A DNA stretch of 64,000 bases. Origin: Lysobacter sp. FW306-1B-D06B. GTDB lineage: Bacteria; Pseudomonadota; Gammaproteobacteria; Xanthomonadales; Xanthomonadaceae. Where the stretch lies: positions 3,224,001 through 3,288,000 of the forward strand of contig NZ_CP151802.1 in NCBI RefSeq assembly GCF_038446665.1, given 5' to 3'. The notes under the pieces were generated by a model. The model was given only the letters and a program-made list of their open reading frames with translations, was not told where the DNA came from and searched no databases. A program made the position numbers and the translations under genes. How positions within the stretch are numbered: the first letter of the stretch is position 1; every line of letters starts with the position of its first letter. Shown one piece after another: positions 35,027-43,279 of the stretch.

Positions 35027-35908
35027 ATGCGACGCCTTCTGCGCGAACCCCTGCTCCACTTCCTCATCCTGGGCGCCTTGCTGTTCGCGATCTACGGCTG
35101 GCTCAATCGCGGTCTGTCACTGACGCGCGATGAAGTCCGGGTCGACCAGTCACGCGTGCAACTGCTGGTGACCCAGTTCGAGCGCACATGGCAGCGGCCG
35201 CCGACGCGGGAGGAATTGCAGGGACTCGTCGACGACTGGGTGCGCAACGAGATCCTCTACCGCGAGGGCCTCGCGCAAGGCCTCGACCGCAACGACGAGA
35301 TCGTGCGCCGGCGCGTGGTGCAGAAGGTGACCTCGCTGACCGACGGCATGGCGGCCGACGTTCCCAGCCAGACCGACTTGCAGGCATGGCTGCGCGATCA
35401 TCGGGACGACTACCGCGTGGCTGCGTCCTACACCTTTCAACAGATCTATTTCGACCCTGCGCGACACGGCGACGCCTTGGCGTCCGTGATCGAATCGGCG
35501 GCGGCGGCGCTGCGGCGCGATCCGAACGCGCCGGTCGGAGATCCCACCCTGCTGCCCGCGGTCATGCGCCAGGCCGATACCGGCGAAGTGGCGCGAACGT
35601 TCGGCACTGACTTCGCGAACGCACTGGCGCCCTTGCCCGAGGGTCGCTGGGCGGGCCCGGTGCCCTCCGGGTTTGGCCTGCACCTGGTACGTATCCAGGC
35701 GCGTACACCGGGCCGCGTTCCGGCCCTGGCCGAAGTTCGAGAGGCCGTCGAACGCGACCTGCTGCACGCGCGTTCGCGGCAGGCCGCCGAGGCGTACTAC
35801 GACTCGCTGCGCAAACGCTACACCGTGAAGATGGAAGCGGATCTGGACCGCGCAGGAGCCGTCAAGGCGACGCCGGCGCCCACGGTCCCATCGGCGGGCG
35901 CGCGATGA
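35027..35908 (+). CDS. Membrane-anchored parvulin-type peptidyl-prolyl isomerase
   Basis: 293 residues from ATG 35027; the alternative ATG 34964 overlaps the previous stop and would read through the terminator hairpin. An N-terminal membrane anchor is at residues 7-26 (LLHFLILGALLFAIYGWL). A SurA/PpiD-like helical region follows, with DDWVRNEILYREGLAQGLDRNDEIVRRR. A degenerate PpiC domain is near 130-240, with YTFQQIYFD and GFGLHLVRIQ. The basal sequence supports a periplasmic chaperone role. It overlaps the HupE-like gene by ATGA. Confidence 0.82.
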   Translation: MRRLLREPLLHFLILGALLFAIYGWLNRGLSLTRDEVRVDQSRVQLLVTQFERTWQRPPTREELQGLVDDWVRNEILYREGLAQGLDRNDEIVRRRVVQKVTSLTDGMAADVPSQTDLQAWLRDHRDDYRVAASYTFQQIYFDPARHGDALASVIESAAAALRRDPNAPVGDPTLLPAVMRQADTGEVARTFGTDFANALAPLPEGRWAGPVPSGFGLHLVRIQARTPGRVPALAEVREAVERDLLHARSRQAAEAYYDSLRKRYTVKMEADLDRAGAVKATPAPTVPSAGAR

Positions 35909-36921
35909 CGGCGCATTCGTGCCGCATGCCAGCGGTTTCAGGGTGGTGGCTCCTGCTGCTGTGCGCGCTTTCCGGCCTGGTCCATGCGGATGTATTCCGC
36001 CCCGCCTACCTGGAACTGCGCGAAGCCGGGCACGACCGCTATGAAGTCCTGTGGAAAGTGCCCGCACAAAGCGATGTCATGCGCCTGTCGCTGCAGGTTG
36101 AATTCCCAGAAGGCACGCAAGAAGTGAACGCACGCCGCAGCGCCTTCACCGGGAACGCCGTCGTCGAGCGCTGGACGATCCACCGCACCGGCGGACTGGT
36201 GGGACAGACCATCCGCCTGGAAGGCAAGGCGGTGGGCGTCACCGATGTGATCGTGCGAATCGAGCGCAAGGACGGCACCAGCCAGGTCGAGCGCCTCGCC
36301 GCGGAGCATCCGGTCTTCACCGTCGAAGCGCCCGCGGGAACGGGCGAGATCGCCTGGTCGTACTTGTTGCTGGGCATCGAGCACATCCTCGGGGGCATCG
36401 ACCATCTGTTGTTCGTGCTGGCGCTGCTGCTGATCGTGCGTGGCGGCAAACGCATCGTCGTGACGATCACAGCGTTCACGGTCGCGCACAGCATCACGCT
36501 TGTCGCCGCGACGCTGGGTTGGTTGCACGTGCCCGGCCCGCCGGTGGAGGCGATCATCGCGCTCAGCATCGTGTTCGTGGCGGCTGAAGTGGTGCACGGT
36601 CTGCGGGGCAACCCCGGTTTGACCGCGCGGGCACCGTGGGTGGTGGCCTTCACTTTCGGCCTGCTGCACGGTTTCGGTTTCGCCGGTGCGCTGGCCGAAG
36701 TGGGCTTGCCGCAGAAGGCGATCCCGGTGGCGCTGCTGATGTTCAACGTCGGCGTGGAAATCGGCCAGCTGATGTTCGTCGGCGCAGTGCTGATGATCAT
36801 CGCGCTGGCGCGGCGCCTTTCGCTGTCGATGCCGCGCTGGGCCGAGTATGCGATTCCTTACGCCATCGGAACGATCGCCATGTACTGGGTGATCGACCGC
36901 GTCGGATCGTTCACGGCGTGA
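35905..36921 (+). CDS. HupE/UreJ-like membrane protein with periplasmic N-domain
   Basis: 338 residues. A signal/anchor helix (about residues 13-29) is followed by a roughly 110-residue exported beta-rich domain. Six or so membrane helices from about 145 on contain HILGGIDHLLFVLALLL, AFTVAHSITLVAATLG and FTFGLLHGFGFAGAL. The histidine-rich DHLLF and HGFGFA motifs are typical of HupE/UreJ_2 proteins, thought to move metal ions. The neighbouring genes do not include urease or hydrogenase. Translation is coupled to the PPIase, suggesting that enzyme folds its partner protein in the periplasm. Confidence 0.82.
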   Translation: MTAHSCRMPAVSGWWLLLLCALSGLVHADVFRPAYLELREAGHDRYEVLWKVPAQSDVMRLSLQVEFPEGTQEVNARRSAFTGNAVVERWTIHRTGGLVGQTIRLEGKAVGVTDVIVRIERKDGTSQVERLAAEHPVFTVEAPAGTGEIAWSYLLLGIEHILGGIDHLLFVLALLLIVRGGKRIVVTITAFTVAHSITLVAATLGWLHVPGPPVEAIIALSIVFVAAEVVHGLRGNPGLTARAPWVVAFTFGLLHGFGFAGALAEVGLPQKAIPVALLMFNVGVEIGQLMFVGAVLMIIALARRLSLSMPRWAEYAIPYAIGTIAMYWVIDRVGSFTA

Positions 36922-37110
36922 ACAATCGATGCCAGGCGCGGGGCCCAGCCCTTTCGAGACGCTGGACAGAGTTGTGTTGCAGGAGCGACCTACCGCCTGC
37001 GCCGGGTTACGCCTACGCGGCGTTGACGCTCCTTCGCATCGGGCTTCCAGCGTGGCGAGCGCCATTTCTTCTGCGGGGCGTTCCGGCTTTCGCTCGGCGG
37101 CCCGAGGTTT

Positions 37111-37352
37111 GAGCTCGGCGTGCGGGGCTTTTTGCTCGGCGATCCGAGCTCAGAGCTCGGCGTGCGGAGCTTTCTGCTCGGCGGTCCGAGCTCCGAGCTC
37201 GGCGCGCGGGGCTTTTTGCTCGGCGGTCCGAGCTCCGAGCTCGGCGCGCGGGGCTTTTTGCTCGGCGGTCCGAGCTCCGAGCTCGGCGCGCGGGGCTTTT
37301 TGCTCGGCGGTCCGAGCTCCGAACTCGGCGTGCCGGGCTTTTTGCTCGGCGG
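37111..37352. repeat. Six-copy 42-bp tandem repeat
   Basis: Units start at 37111, 37153, 37195, 37237, 37279 and 37321, each beginning GAGCTCGGCG and containing GGGGCTTTTTGCTCGGCGG. The fourth and fifth units are nearly identical to the third; the outer ones have substitutions. The period is 14 codons, so any frame yields a 14-residue repeat. CCGAGCTC/GAGCTCGG in each unit is self-complementary, and each carries a T5 tract. Confidence 0.95.
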
Positions 37353-37371
37353 CGCTTACAACGCTCTAAGC

Positions 37372-37396
37372 CCCGGGTGCGCTTCGCTTACCCGGG
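37372..37396. repeat. CCCGGGT...ACCCGGG dispersed inverted repeat (copy 1)
   Basis: Seven-base arms CCCGGGT and ACCCGGG around GCGCTTCGCTT. The reverse complement with the same core occurs at 56267-56291, so it is a dispersed element and not a local operator. Confidence 0.8.
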
Positions 37397-37517
37397 CTAC
37401 GCTCGTTGTCCACGCACCCGCGTCGATGGGAAGGCGGTAAACGGGCCGGAGGAAGCGGCGTCCTGGGCGGGTGTCGTACCGGCGCCCGCCGCCACAGGAA
37501 ACCGCCACTCCGGGCCG

Positions 37518-37796
37518 TCACACAAGCAGCTGGTTGTACTCCGGATGCCGCTCCACCCACGCCGCCGCATAGGCGCAGCGGGGATGGACGTGCCAGCCCT
37601 GCGCCTTGGCGTACTCGAACGCCGCACGCACCAGCTCGCCGGCGATGCCGCGCCCGCCGATGGCATCGGGCACGCCGGTGTGGGCGATGATCATCTGGTC
37701 GCCCTCGCGGCGGTACTCCAGCACCGCCATTTCGCCGTCCACCGTGACGGAGAAGACGCCGGAGGCGGGGTCGTGCTCGATCTCGTGCGTGGTCAT
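37518..37796 (-). CDS. YidJ/YjdJ-type GNAT N-acetyltransferase
   Basis: 92 residues, the small stand-alone GNAT form. Segments include GEMAVLEYRREGDQMIIAHTGVP, then GGRGIAGELVRAAFEYAKAQGW, the acetyl-CoA pyrophosphate-binding loop and helix. The C-terminal RCAYAAAWVERHPEY is the family ending. Substrate unknown. It reads away from the histone-like gene and appears monocistronic. Confidence 0.87.
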   Translation of the reverse strand: MTTHEIEHDPASGVFSVTVDGEMAVLEYRREGDQMIIAHTGVPDAIGGRGIAGELVRAAFEYAKAQGWHVHPRCAYAAAWVERHPEYNQLLV

Positions 37797-37841
37797 GGCA
37801 TCGTCGTGAGGGAAGGAAACGGGATCATCCGCGCAAGCGGC

Positions 37842-38597
37842 TCAACGCGCATCGCGTTTGCCCTGGTTCTTGCGATCCAGCGAGCCCATCTGGCCCTGGA
37901 TCGCCTGCAGACGGGATTCGGCGGCATGCAGTTCGTTGGCCTTGGCGGCCGCGCTCTCGGACTGGAAGCCCGGCTTGGGCACGTGCGCATGGCCAGGATC
38001 GAGCTGCTGCCACGGCTGCGGCTGGTGGTCGCGCTCGTGCTTGAGGGCCAGCAGCTCCTGGGTGTTGGCCAGCGCCTGCTCGGGCGTGATCTTCGGCCGA
38101 CGCGGCGCCCTCGCCTTGCGGACGACGGGCGGCTTGGCAGCCGTCGCGGCCTTGCCCGCGACCGGGCGCGGCGTCGCGGTCCTGCGCGGGACTTTCTTCG
38201 CGGGTGCCTTCGTCGTTGCGGTCTTGCGGACGACCTTCTTGCCAACCTTCTTGGCTGCGGCCTTGCGGACAGCCTTCTTCGCGACCTTCTTGGCTGCGGC
38301 CTTGCGGACGGCCTTCTTCGCGACCTTCTTGGCCTCGGCCTTGCGAACGGCCTTCTTGGCGACCTTCTTCGCGGCGGCCTTGCGAACGGCCTTCTTGGCG
38401 ACCTTCTTCGCGGCGGCCTTGCGAACGGCCTTCTTCGCGACCTTCTTCGCGGCAGTCTTGCGGGTGGTCTTCTTCGCGACCTTCTTGGCCGCGCTCTTCC
38501 GGGTGGCCTTCTTGGCGACCTTCCGGGCGGTCTTCTTCGTGGTCTTGCTGGCCGCCTTGCGGGCGCTCGTCTTCTTGCCGGCCTTCCTCATCGCCAT
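37842..38597 (-). CDS. Histone-H1-like lysine/alanine-rich DNA-binding protein
   Basis: 251 residues from ATG 38597, preceded by CAGGAG at good spacing. Residues about 5-135 are repeats of KKVAKKAVRKAAA-type 13-mers, six clear copies, giving extreme positive charge as in bacterial H1-like proteins (AlgP, Hc1 type). The C-terminal part (about 165-251) is different: PKITPEQALANTQELLALKHERDHQPQPWQQLDPGHAHVP, of unknown fold. It likely compacts DNA or binds RNA. The 39-bp repeat makes the gene prone to length variation. Confidence 0.88.
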   Translation of the reverse strand: MAMRKAGKKTSARKAASKTTKKTARKVAKKATRKSAAKKVAKKTTRKTAAKKVAKKAVRKAAAKKVAKKAVRKAAAKKVAKKAVRKAEAKKVAKKAVRKAAAKKVAKKAVRKAAAKKVGKKVVRKTATTKAPAKKVPRRTATPRPVAGKAATAAKPPVVRKARAPRRPKITPEQALANTQELLALKHERDHQPQPWQQLDPGHAHVPKPGFQSESAAAKANELHAAESRLQAIQGQMGSLDRKNQGKRDAR

Positions 38598-38764
38598 GCC
38601 TGGGCTCCTGGCACTGTCGGGAATTCGGGCATACCACGGGCGGCATTCATGCCGGGTGAGCGCTGGGGCCATTCCGACCCGACGCGTCAGTCCGTTCGAA
38701 CCCGTCGCGACGGGATCTGACGGAGCGCGTCACGTCCCGGCACGAAAATCCACTCATAGACGTG

Positions 38765-38791
38765 TGGCACGGAATCTGCGTGACCAATTAC
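38765..38791 (+). promoter_or_regulatory. Candidate sigma-54 promoter
   Basis: TGGCACG-gaat-cTGC (38765-38779) matches the -24/-12 consensus TGGCACG-N4-TTGC with correct spacing between GG and GC. The predicted start is near 38791, leaving a short leader with CCGGAGG before ATG 38818. One -12 base deviates. No RpoN activator gene is in the window. Confidence 0.55.
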
Positions 38792-38817
38792 CGGAAATCG
38801 CGCTCCGGAGGACCGCC

Positions 38818-39000
38818 ATGAACGTGCACCACCTCACGCTCGACCACGTCAGTGACGACGCCCTGATGACCCGCCTGTACGAGCTGGCCCGCGCCGGCCG
38901 CCAGACCGTGGAGACCGCGCAGATCGACGCGGAGGTCTACGCCCGCCTGATGCAGACCTACGGCGAAGCCGCACCCGATACCGCCCGCGTCGCCGCGTGA
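38818..39000 (+). CDS. 60-residue protein of unknown function
   Basis: A strong GGAGG ribosome site lies seven bases before ATG 38818. The protein starts MNVHHLTLDHVSDDALMTRLYELARAGRQTVETAQIDAEVYARLMQ-type helical text and is acidic. No known domain. The longer frame starting at 37858 is a shadow of the histone-like gene. A possible sigma-54 promoter directly upstream suggests conditional expression. Confidence 0.65.
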   Translation: MNVHHLTLDHVSDDALMTRLYELARAGRQTVETAQIDAEVYARLMQTYGEAAPDTARVAA

Positions 39001-39048
39001 CCTCGCCGGGCGTCACGCCCGGCCAAGACTTCGCGCACCGCGCCCGGC

Positions 39049-39657
39049 TCAGTTGCCGAACGACGGATTCATCAGCCGCTCGATGAAGATCGCGCCCACG
39101 CGCGGCTCCATCAGCAGCATGAACAGCACGCCGTAGATCGCGCCCGACAGGTGCGCGCTGTGATTGATGTTGTCGCCGCCGCGCTTGTCCATCCAGAACG
39201 AGTAGCCCACGTACATCACCGCGTACAGGATGGCCGGCATCGGCAGGACGAACACGATGATCCGCGCCCACGGCTGCAGCAGGATATAGGCGAACAGCAC
39301 CGCCGACACCGCACCCGACGCGCCCAGGCTGCGGTAGGTCGGATCGTGCCGGTGACGCAGGTATGTGGGCAGGATCGCGATCACGATCGCCGACAGGTAG
39401 AACAGCACGAAGCCGATCGGCCCGATCAGCTGGCTCATCACCGCTTCGATCACGCGGCCGAAAAAGTACAGCGTGATCATGTTGAACAGCAGGTGCGACC
39501 AGTCGGCGTGGATGAAGCCGTGGGTCAGCAGGCGGTCGAACTGCTTCTTCCGCTGGATCGCCGGCGGCCACAGGATCAGGCGATCCAGCAACGCGGGCCG
39601 TTCGAATGCGAGCCAGGACACCAGCACGGTCACGGCGATCAGGATGAAGGTCAGCAT
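39049..39657 (-). CDS. Rhomboid-family intramembrane serine protease
   Basis: 202 residues with about six membrane helices. The catalytic serine is in GASGAVSAVLF and the catalytic histidine in NHSAHLSGAIYG, as in GlpG/AarA-type rhomboids. HADWSHLLFNMITLYFFGR is the conserved early loop/helix. It cleaves transmembrane substrates within the inner membrane; the substrate is unknown. A 27-base gap separates it from the peptide transporter on the same strand. Confidence 0.92.
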   Translation of the reverse strand: MLTFILIAVTVLVSWLAFERPALLDRLILWPPAIQRKKQFDRLLTHGFIHADWSHLLFNMITLYFFGRVIEAVMSQLIGPIGFVLFYLSAIVIAILPTYLRHRHDPTYRSLGASGAVSAVLFAYILLQPWARIIVFVLPMPAILYAVMYVGYSFWMDKRGGDNINHSAHLSGAIYGVLFMLLMEPRVGAIFIERLMNPSFGN

Positions 39658-39684
39658 CGGCTACGGTTCCGGAGTGTCGGCGGA

Positions 39685-41310
39685 TCAGGCGGCGCGGTAG
39701 TTGTCCTGCATCGGATAGCGCCGCGCGTAGAGCGCGAACGCCGCCGCCGCGAGGAAGGCGAATAGGGCGAAGAAGAACATCAGGAAGGCGTTCTCGCTCA
39801 GGCCGGTGCTGCCGATGTGCGACATCACCGCTTCGTTGCGCACGCCGGCGTTGGTGAGCAGCACCCACAGGCTGCCGAAGGTGCTGGACAGGTACCAGAA
39901 GGCCATGATCACGCCCTTCATCGCCTGCGGCGCCTGGCTGTAGGCGAATTCCAGCGCAGTCGCCGACACCAGCACTTCGCCGAAGGTCAGCAGCGCGTAC
40001 GGCAGGATCTGCCACGCCAGCGAGACCGGATCGCCCCCGTCGATGTAGAGCTGCAACGCGCCGGCGATCACCCACGCCACGCCGGAGAACGCGATGCCCG
40101 CGCCCATGCGGCGCAGCGCGGTGGGCTCGAAACCCATGCGCTTGAGGGCCGGATACAGCACCAGGTTGTTGAACGGGATCAGCAGCATCACCAGCGCCGG
40201 GTTCAGCGCCTGCATCTGCGCGGCGTCGCGCACCAGCCAGCTCGGCCACCACCACGCATCGTGCGGCATCGCCATCTGGTTGCCCTGCAGCACCCACGTC
40301 GACGCCTTCTGGTCGAACAACGACCAGAACGGCGTGGTCAGCGCGAACACGATCAGGATGCGCAGCACGGCGCGCACGCCGTCCACGGCGGCATCCGGAT
40401 GCGTGCCGCGGGCGCGATCGAGCTGCATCGAGGTGCCGATGCCGCCGAAGGCGATGACCGCGCCCAGCGCAAGGCACGCGGAAATGACGAAACCGAACGA
40501 CTCCGGCCACCAAGACAGTCCCACCGTCGCATGCAGCGCCCAGCCCAGCAGCAGGCCGACGGCCAGGGCGAAGCCGGCCATCGCGACGATGAAGCCCGCC
40601 CGTCCCTGCCCCGGCGCGAGCAGCGCGGTGCGCGCGACGTGCAGGAAGGAGTCCGGATCCGACGAGGCCGGCGGCACGTTGATGTACTGCTTTCGGCCGA
40701 GCCAGAAGATGAAGGTCGCGATGAACATCAGCGCGCCCGGGATGCCGAACGCCACGGCCGGCCCGTATTCGCGCAGGAAGATCGGCATCAGCAGCGAGGC
40801 GAAGAAGCTGCCGAAGTTGATGATCCAGTAGAAGCCGTCGAACACCTTGCGCGCGAGGTGCTTGTTGGTCTGGTCGAACTGGTCGCCGACGAAGGACACC
40901 ACCAGCGGTTTGATGCCGCCCGAGCCGAGCGCGATCAGGAACAGGCCGGTGTAGAAGCCGTTGCGGTGGTTCTCGAACAGCGCCAGGCACGCGTGGCCGG
41001 CGCAGTAGATCAGCGAGAACCACAGCACCGTGCGGTATTTGCCGAAGAAGCGGTCGGCCAGCCAGCCGCCCAGCAGCGGGAAGAAGTACACGCCGATGAC
41101 GAAGGTGTGGAAGACCTCCTTCGCCATGCCGCCGCGCTCGGCTTCGGGCAGGTAGGCCAGCAGCACGCTGGAGGCCAGGAACTGCACCAGGATGTTGCGC
41201 ATCCCGTAGAAGCTGAAGCGCTCGCAGCCTTCGTTGCCGATGATGTAGGGAATCTGGCGCGGAAGCTTGGCGCTGCTTTCGGCCGGGGCTGCGGTCGCGG
41301 GAATCGTCAT
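39685..41310 (-). CDS. POT/PTR-family proton-dependent oligopeptide transporter
   Basis: 541 residues from ATG 41310, with twelve or more membrane helices. Family motifs are EGCERFSFYGMRNILV near residue 30 (the E-x-x-E-R-F-x-Y-Y/G motif), GGWLADRFFGKYRTVLW near 80, and GSGGIKPLVVSFVGDQF near 130. The later EVLVSATALEFAYSQAPQAMKG is the POT signature. It imports di- and tripeptides using the proton gradient. The upstream frame to 41640 is not supported. Confidence 0.95.
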   Translation of the reverse strand: MTIPATAAPAESSAKLPRQIPYIIGNEGCERFSFYGMRNILVQFLASSVLLAYLPEAERGGMAKEVFHTFVIGVYFFPLLGGWLADRFFGKYRTVLWFSLIYCAGHACLALFENHRNGFYTGLFLIALGSGGIKPLVVSFVGDQFDQTNKHLARKVFDGFYWIINFGSFFASLLMPIFLREYGPAVAFGIPGALMFIATFIFWLGRKQYINVPPASSDPDSFLHVARTALLAPGQGRAGFIVAMAGFALAVGLLLGWALHATVGLSWWPESFGFVISACLALGAVIAFGGIGTSMQLDRARGTHPDAAVDGVRAVLRILIVFALTTPFWSLFDQKASTWVLQGNQMAMPHDAWWWPSWLVRDAAQMQALNPALVMLLIPFNNLVLYPALKRMGFEPTALRRMGAGIAFSGVAWVIAGALQLYIDGGDPVSLAWQILPYALLTFGEVLVSATALEFAYSQAPQAMKGVIMAFWYLSSTFGSLWVLLTNAGVRNEAVMSHIGSTGLSENAFLMFFFALFAFLAAAAFALYARRYPMQDNYRAA

Positions 41311-41392
41311 CCGGTTGTGCCTGTGCTCGTGGTCGCCGCGAGTCCCTTCGCACGGCGGGGAGCCCGCCCCGCGCGATTCACGGGCGGCGGAC

Positions 41393-41419
41393 AAAAAACA
41401 GGCGGAGTCAGGCTCCGCC
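41393..41419 (-). terminator. Minus-strand rho-independent terminator
   Basis: On the minus strand, GGCGGAG-cctga-CTCCGCC is followed by TGTTTTTTG. It ends transcripts from the GST-lipoprotein pair or attenuates the POT gene, whose ATG is 83 bases further on. Confidence 0.85.
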
Positions 41420-41538
41420 GTGCCCGGAGAGTACCAAGGGGGCGCCGGCAAGCGAAGACTTGCATTCGGGGCCGGGACCGGCGGGGACCGCACCTTCGCG
41501 GTGCTCGGCCGCCTGCCCTCATCCGCCTGCCGGAACCT

Positions 41539-41630
41539 TCTCCCGCGCGCGGGAGAAGGGCTACTCCGGAGCCTCAGCCATCCATAGCCCCTCTCCCGCT
41601 GGCGGGAGGGGGCTTGGGGTGAGGGCCGGC
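41539..41630. repeat. CTCTCCCGC-hairpin repeat element, second copy
   Basis: Two hairpins about 60 bases apart, the right one followed by GGCTTGGGGTGAGGGC. It resembles the element at 5503-5597 in opposite arrangement. Confidence 0.7.
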
Positions 41631-41667
41631 GGAGTGTCACCGTCGAAGGACGACGGCCTGAAACGCC

Positions 41668-42498
41668 TTACTCCGCAATATCCGCCGCGTCGTCCAGCGA
41701 ACCCCCGCCCTCGCCCTCCGCCACCGCCGTCTCATCGACGGCCGCGCCGTCCGCGTCCGCCGCGCCCTGCACCTCCAGCGTGTACTGGAAGTTCTGCATC
41801 GACTGCCGCGGCCCTTCGCGATAGCCCGCCGCCACGGCGAGCGTGTGCTGTCCGGGCGGCAGCGGCTTGAGCATCAGCCAGTAGCCGTCGGTTGCGGCGG
41901 CCGGCGTATCGGCCGAGACCGCGAAGCACGTCGTGCCCGCCACGCGCATGCGTTTGAGCTCGCCGATGGGCCGGCCGTCCAGTAGCACCAGTCCGGTGAA
42001 GACGTGATCGGCCAGGCGCGCCGCGCTGGCCTGCTTCTGCGTGCACGAGGTCGGCGGCGCTTCCGTGTCGTTCACCTCGCTGTCGTCGGAGGCGACGATC
42101 CAGTTGATCAGCGGGAAGAACACGTGCTTGTCGGCCGGAATCGAACAACTGCGCACCGCGTCGAAGCGGCCGTCGGTGCCGGCGAGGAACCACACCGGTC
42201 CGTCCTGGTGCAGTGCGCAGCGGCTGCCGTCCCTGTCCAGGTACGGCGCGGAGTGGTCGAAAAGACCGGCCCACTGCCACCAGCGCTGCACCCACTGCGT
42301 CTGATTCAGATCGGCCACGCCGGTTTCGGCCGGTACCCAGCGGTCGTCCAGGCTCACCACGGGCGCGGGCGGCGGGGCATCGGGCTGCTTGGCCCAGCCC
42401 AGCTCCTCGCGGATGTCCTGCACTTCCTTGCAGCCGCTGGCCGACAGTGCCGCGACGACGCACGCCGCAGCCATCACGGAACGAAGATTCAGGCCCAT
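41668..42498 (-). CDS. Lipoprotein of unknown function
   Basis: 276 residues with lipobox: MGLNLRSVMAAACVVAALSASGCKE, Cys23 the lipidated residue. The mature part contains WVQRWWQWAGLFDHSAPYLDRDGSRCALHQDGPVWFLAGTDG near residue 65 and several Cys residues that could form disulfides. The C-terminal roughly 30 residues are acidic and low complexity. No recognised domain. The start overlaps the end of the GST gene by ten bases, so the two are co-transcribed. Confidence 0.82.
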   Translation of the reverse strand: MGLNLRSVMAAACVVAALSASGCKEVQDIREELGWAKQPDAPPPAPVVSLDDRWVPAETGVADLNQTQWVQRWWQWAGLFDHSAPYLDRDGSRCALHQDGPVWFLAGTDGRFDAVRSCSIPADKHVFFPLINWIVASDDSEVNDTEAPPTSCTQKQASAARLADHVFTGLVLLDGRPIGELKRMRVAGTTCFAVSADTPAAATDGYWLMLKPLPPGQHTLAVAAGYREGPRQSMQNFQYTLEVQGAADADGAAVDETAVAEGEGGGSLDDAADIAE

Positions 42499-43118
42499 TC
42501 GGTCAACCCCTCGCGTTCGTAAAGTGTGCGGAACGACGGCCGCGCCTTCATGCGCTGCGCCAGCGCGGCCAGATGCGGCCACTCGTGGGCCGGCCGCGGC
42601 ATGCTGCGCGTCCAGCGCATCAGCATGGTCAGGTAGAAGTCGGCCGCGCTCAGGCGCTCGCCGAGCAGGTACGGCCCGTTCGCTGCGAGGTGCGCGTCCA
42701 GCCGGTCCCACGTCGCCTCGATGCGACGCCGCGCGCCGTCGCGCACCATGTCGGCACGTTCGCCGTCGATGTCCTGCGGGTACCACCACAACCGCAGCGG
42801 CGATTGCAGCGTGTTGGCCACGTTGAGCACCCACTGCAGGTACGCGCCGCGCTGCGGGTCGTCCAGTGTCGGCGCCAGCTGCGCCTGCGGATGGCGATCG
42901 GCAAGGTGCAGCACCAGCGCGGCGGCCTCGTACAGCGGCTGGCCATCGACCACCAGCGTGGGCACCACGCCGTTGGGATTGAGCGCGAGGTACTCCGCGC
43001 TCTTCTGCTGGCCGGCCTGGGTGTCCACCAGGCGCAACTCGTGCGGCACGTCCAACTCGATCAACAACCAATGGACGACCAGACTCGCCGCCCCCGGCGA
43101 GTAGTAAAGGCTGTACAT
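42489..43118 (-). CDS. Glutathione S-transferase
   Basis: 209 residues. N-terminal thioredoxin-like domain MYSLYYSPGAASLVVHWLLIELDVPHE with the NPNGVVPTLVVDG cis-proline motif and LYEAAALVLHLAD glutathione-binding loop. The all-helical C-terminal domain ends in PHLAALAQRMKARPSFRTLYEREGL, as in bacterial beta-class or theta-like GSTs. Conjugates glutathione to electrophiles. The catalytic residue is not certain; a serine near residue 7 (YSPGAAS) is a candidate. Confidence 0.92.
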   Translation of the reverse strand: MYSLYYSPGAASLVVHWLLIELDVPHELRLVDTQAGQQKSAEYLALNPNGVVPTLVVDGQPLYEAAALVLHLADRHPQAQLAPTLDDPQRGAYLQWVLNVANTLQSPLRLWWYPQDIDGERADMVRDGARRRIEATWDRLDAHLAANGPYLLGERLSAADFYLTMLMRWTRSMPRPAHEWPHLAALAQRMKARPSFRTLYEREGLTEWA

Positions 43119-43279
43119 ACGTCATTCCCCCGGAACGAGGCGCCATGATCGCACGCGTGCGCGCGCCGCCAAGCCCCCGCGCATGCGCAGAGTGTTACCG
43201 CCGTCGCCAATGCGCGAATTTCGCGCCGCGTCCACCGCCCGCGTCGGAAGGTTGACGCTCCGCCCATACACGCACTGCG

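Larger units (their letters stand above)
36922..37517. other. 596-base repeat-filled intergenic region
   Basis: The left part (36922-37110) carries sequence of a Xanthomonad interspersed repeat type (GGAGCGACCTACCGCCTGCG). The middle is the 42-bp tandem repeat, and the right part holds a CCCGGGT...ACCCGGG element. Short frames through it encode 14-residue repeats, but no convincing gene is present. Confidence 0.6.
41311..41667. other. 357-base intergenic region with terminator and CTCTCCC-type repeats
   Basis: No gene recognised. It contains the minus-strand terminator at 41393-41419 and a repeat element (41539-41630) with hairpins TTCTCCCGC-gc-GCGGGAGAA and CCTCTCCCGC-tg-GCGGGAGGG, related to that at 5503-5597. 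Confidence 0.6.

Noticed and set aside
37111..37352. Possible CRISPR array
   Set aside because: Units are contiguous with no distinct spacers between them, and no cas gene is nearby.
37120..37440. Short frame encoding 14-residue repeats (GGPSSELGARGFLL type)
   Set aside because: The repeat arises from the 42-bp DNA tandem; no ribosome site and no relatives among known protein families.
37377..38720. Large plus-strand frame opposite the histone-like gene
   Set aside because: It mirrors the lysine-rich repeat in antisense and includes unlikely Leu/Gly/Asp repeats; the minus-strand gene has a good ribosome site.
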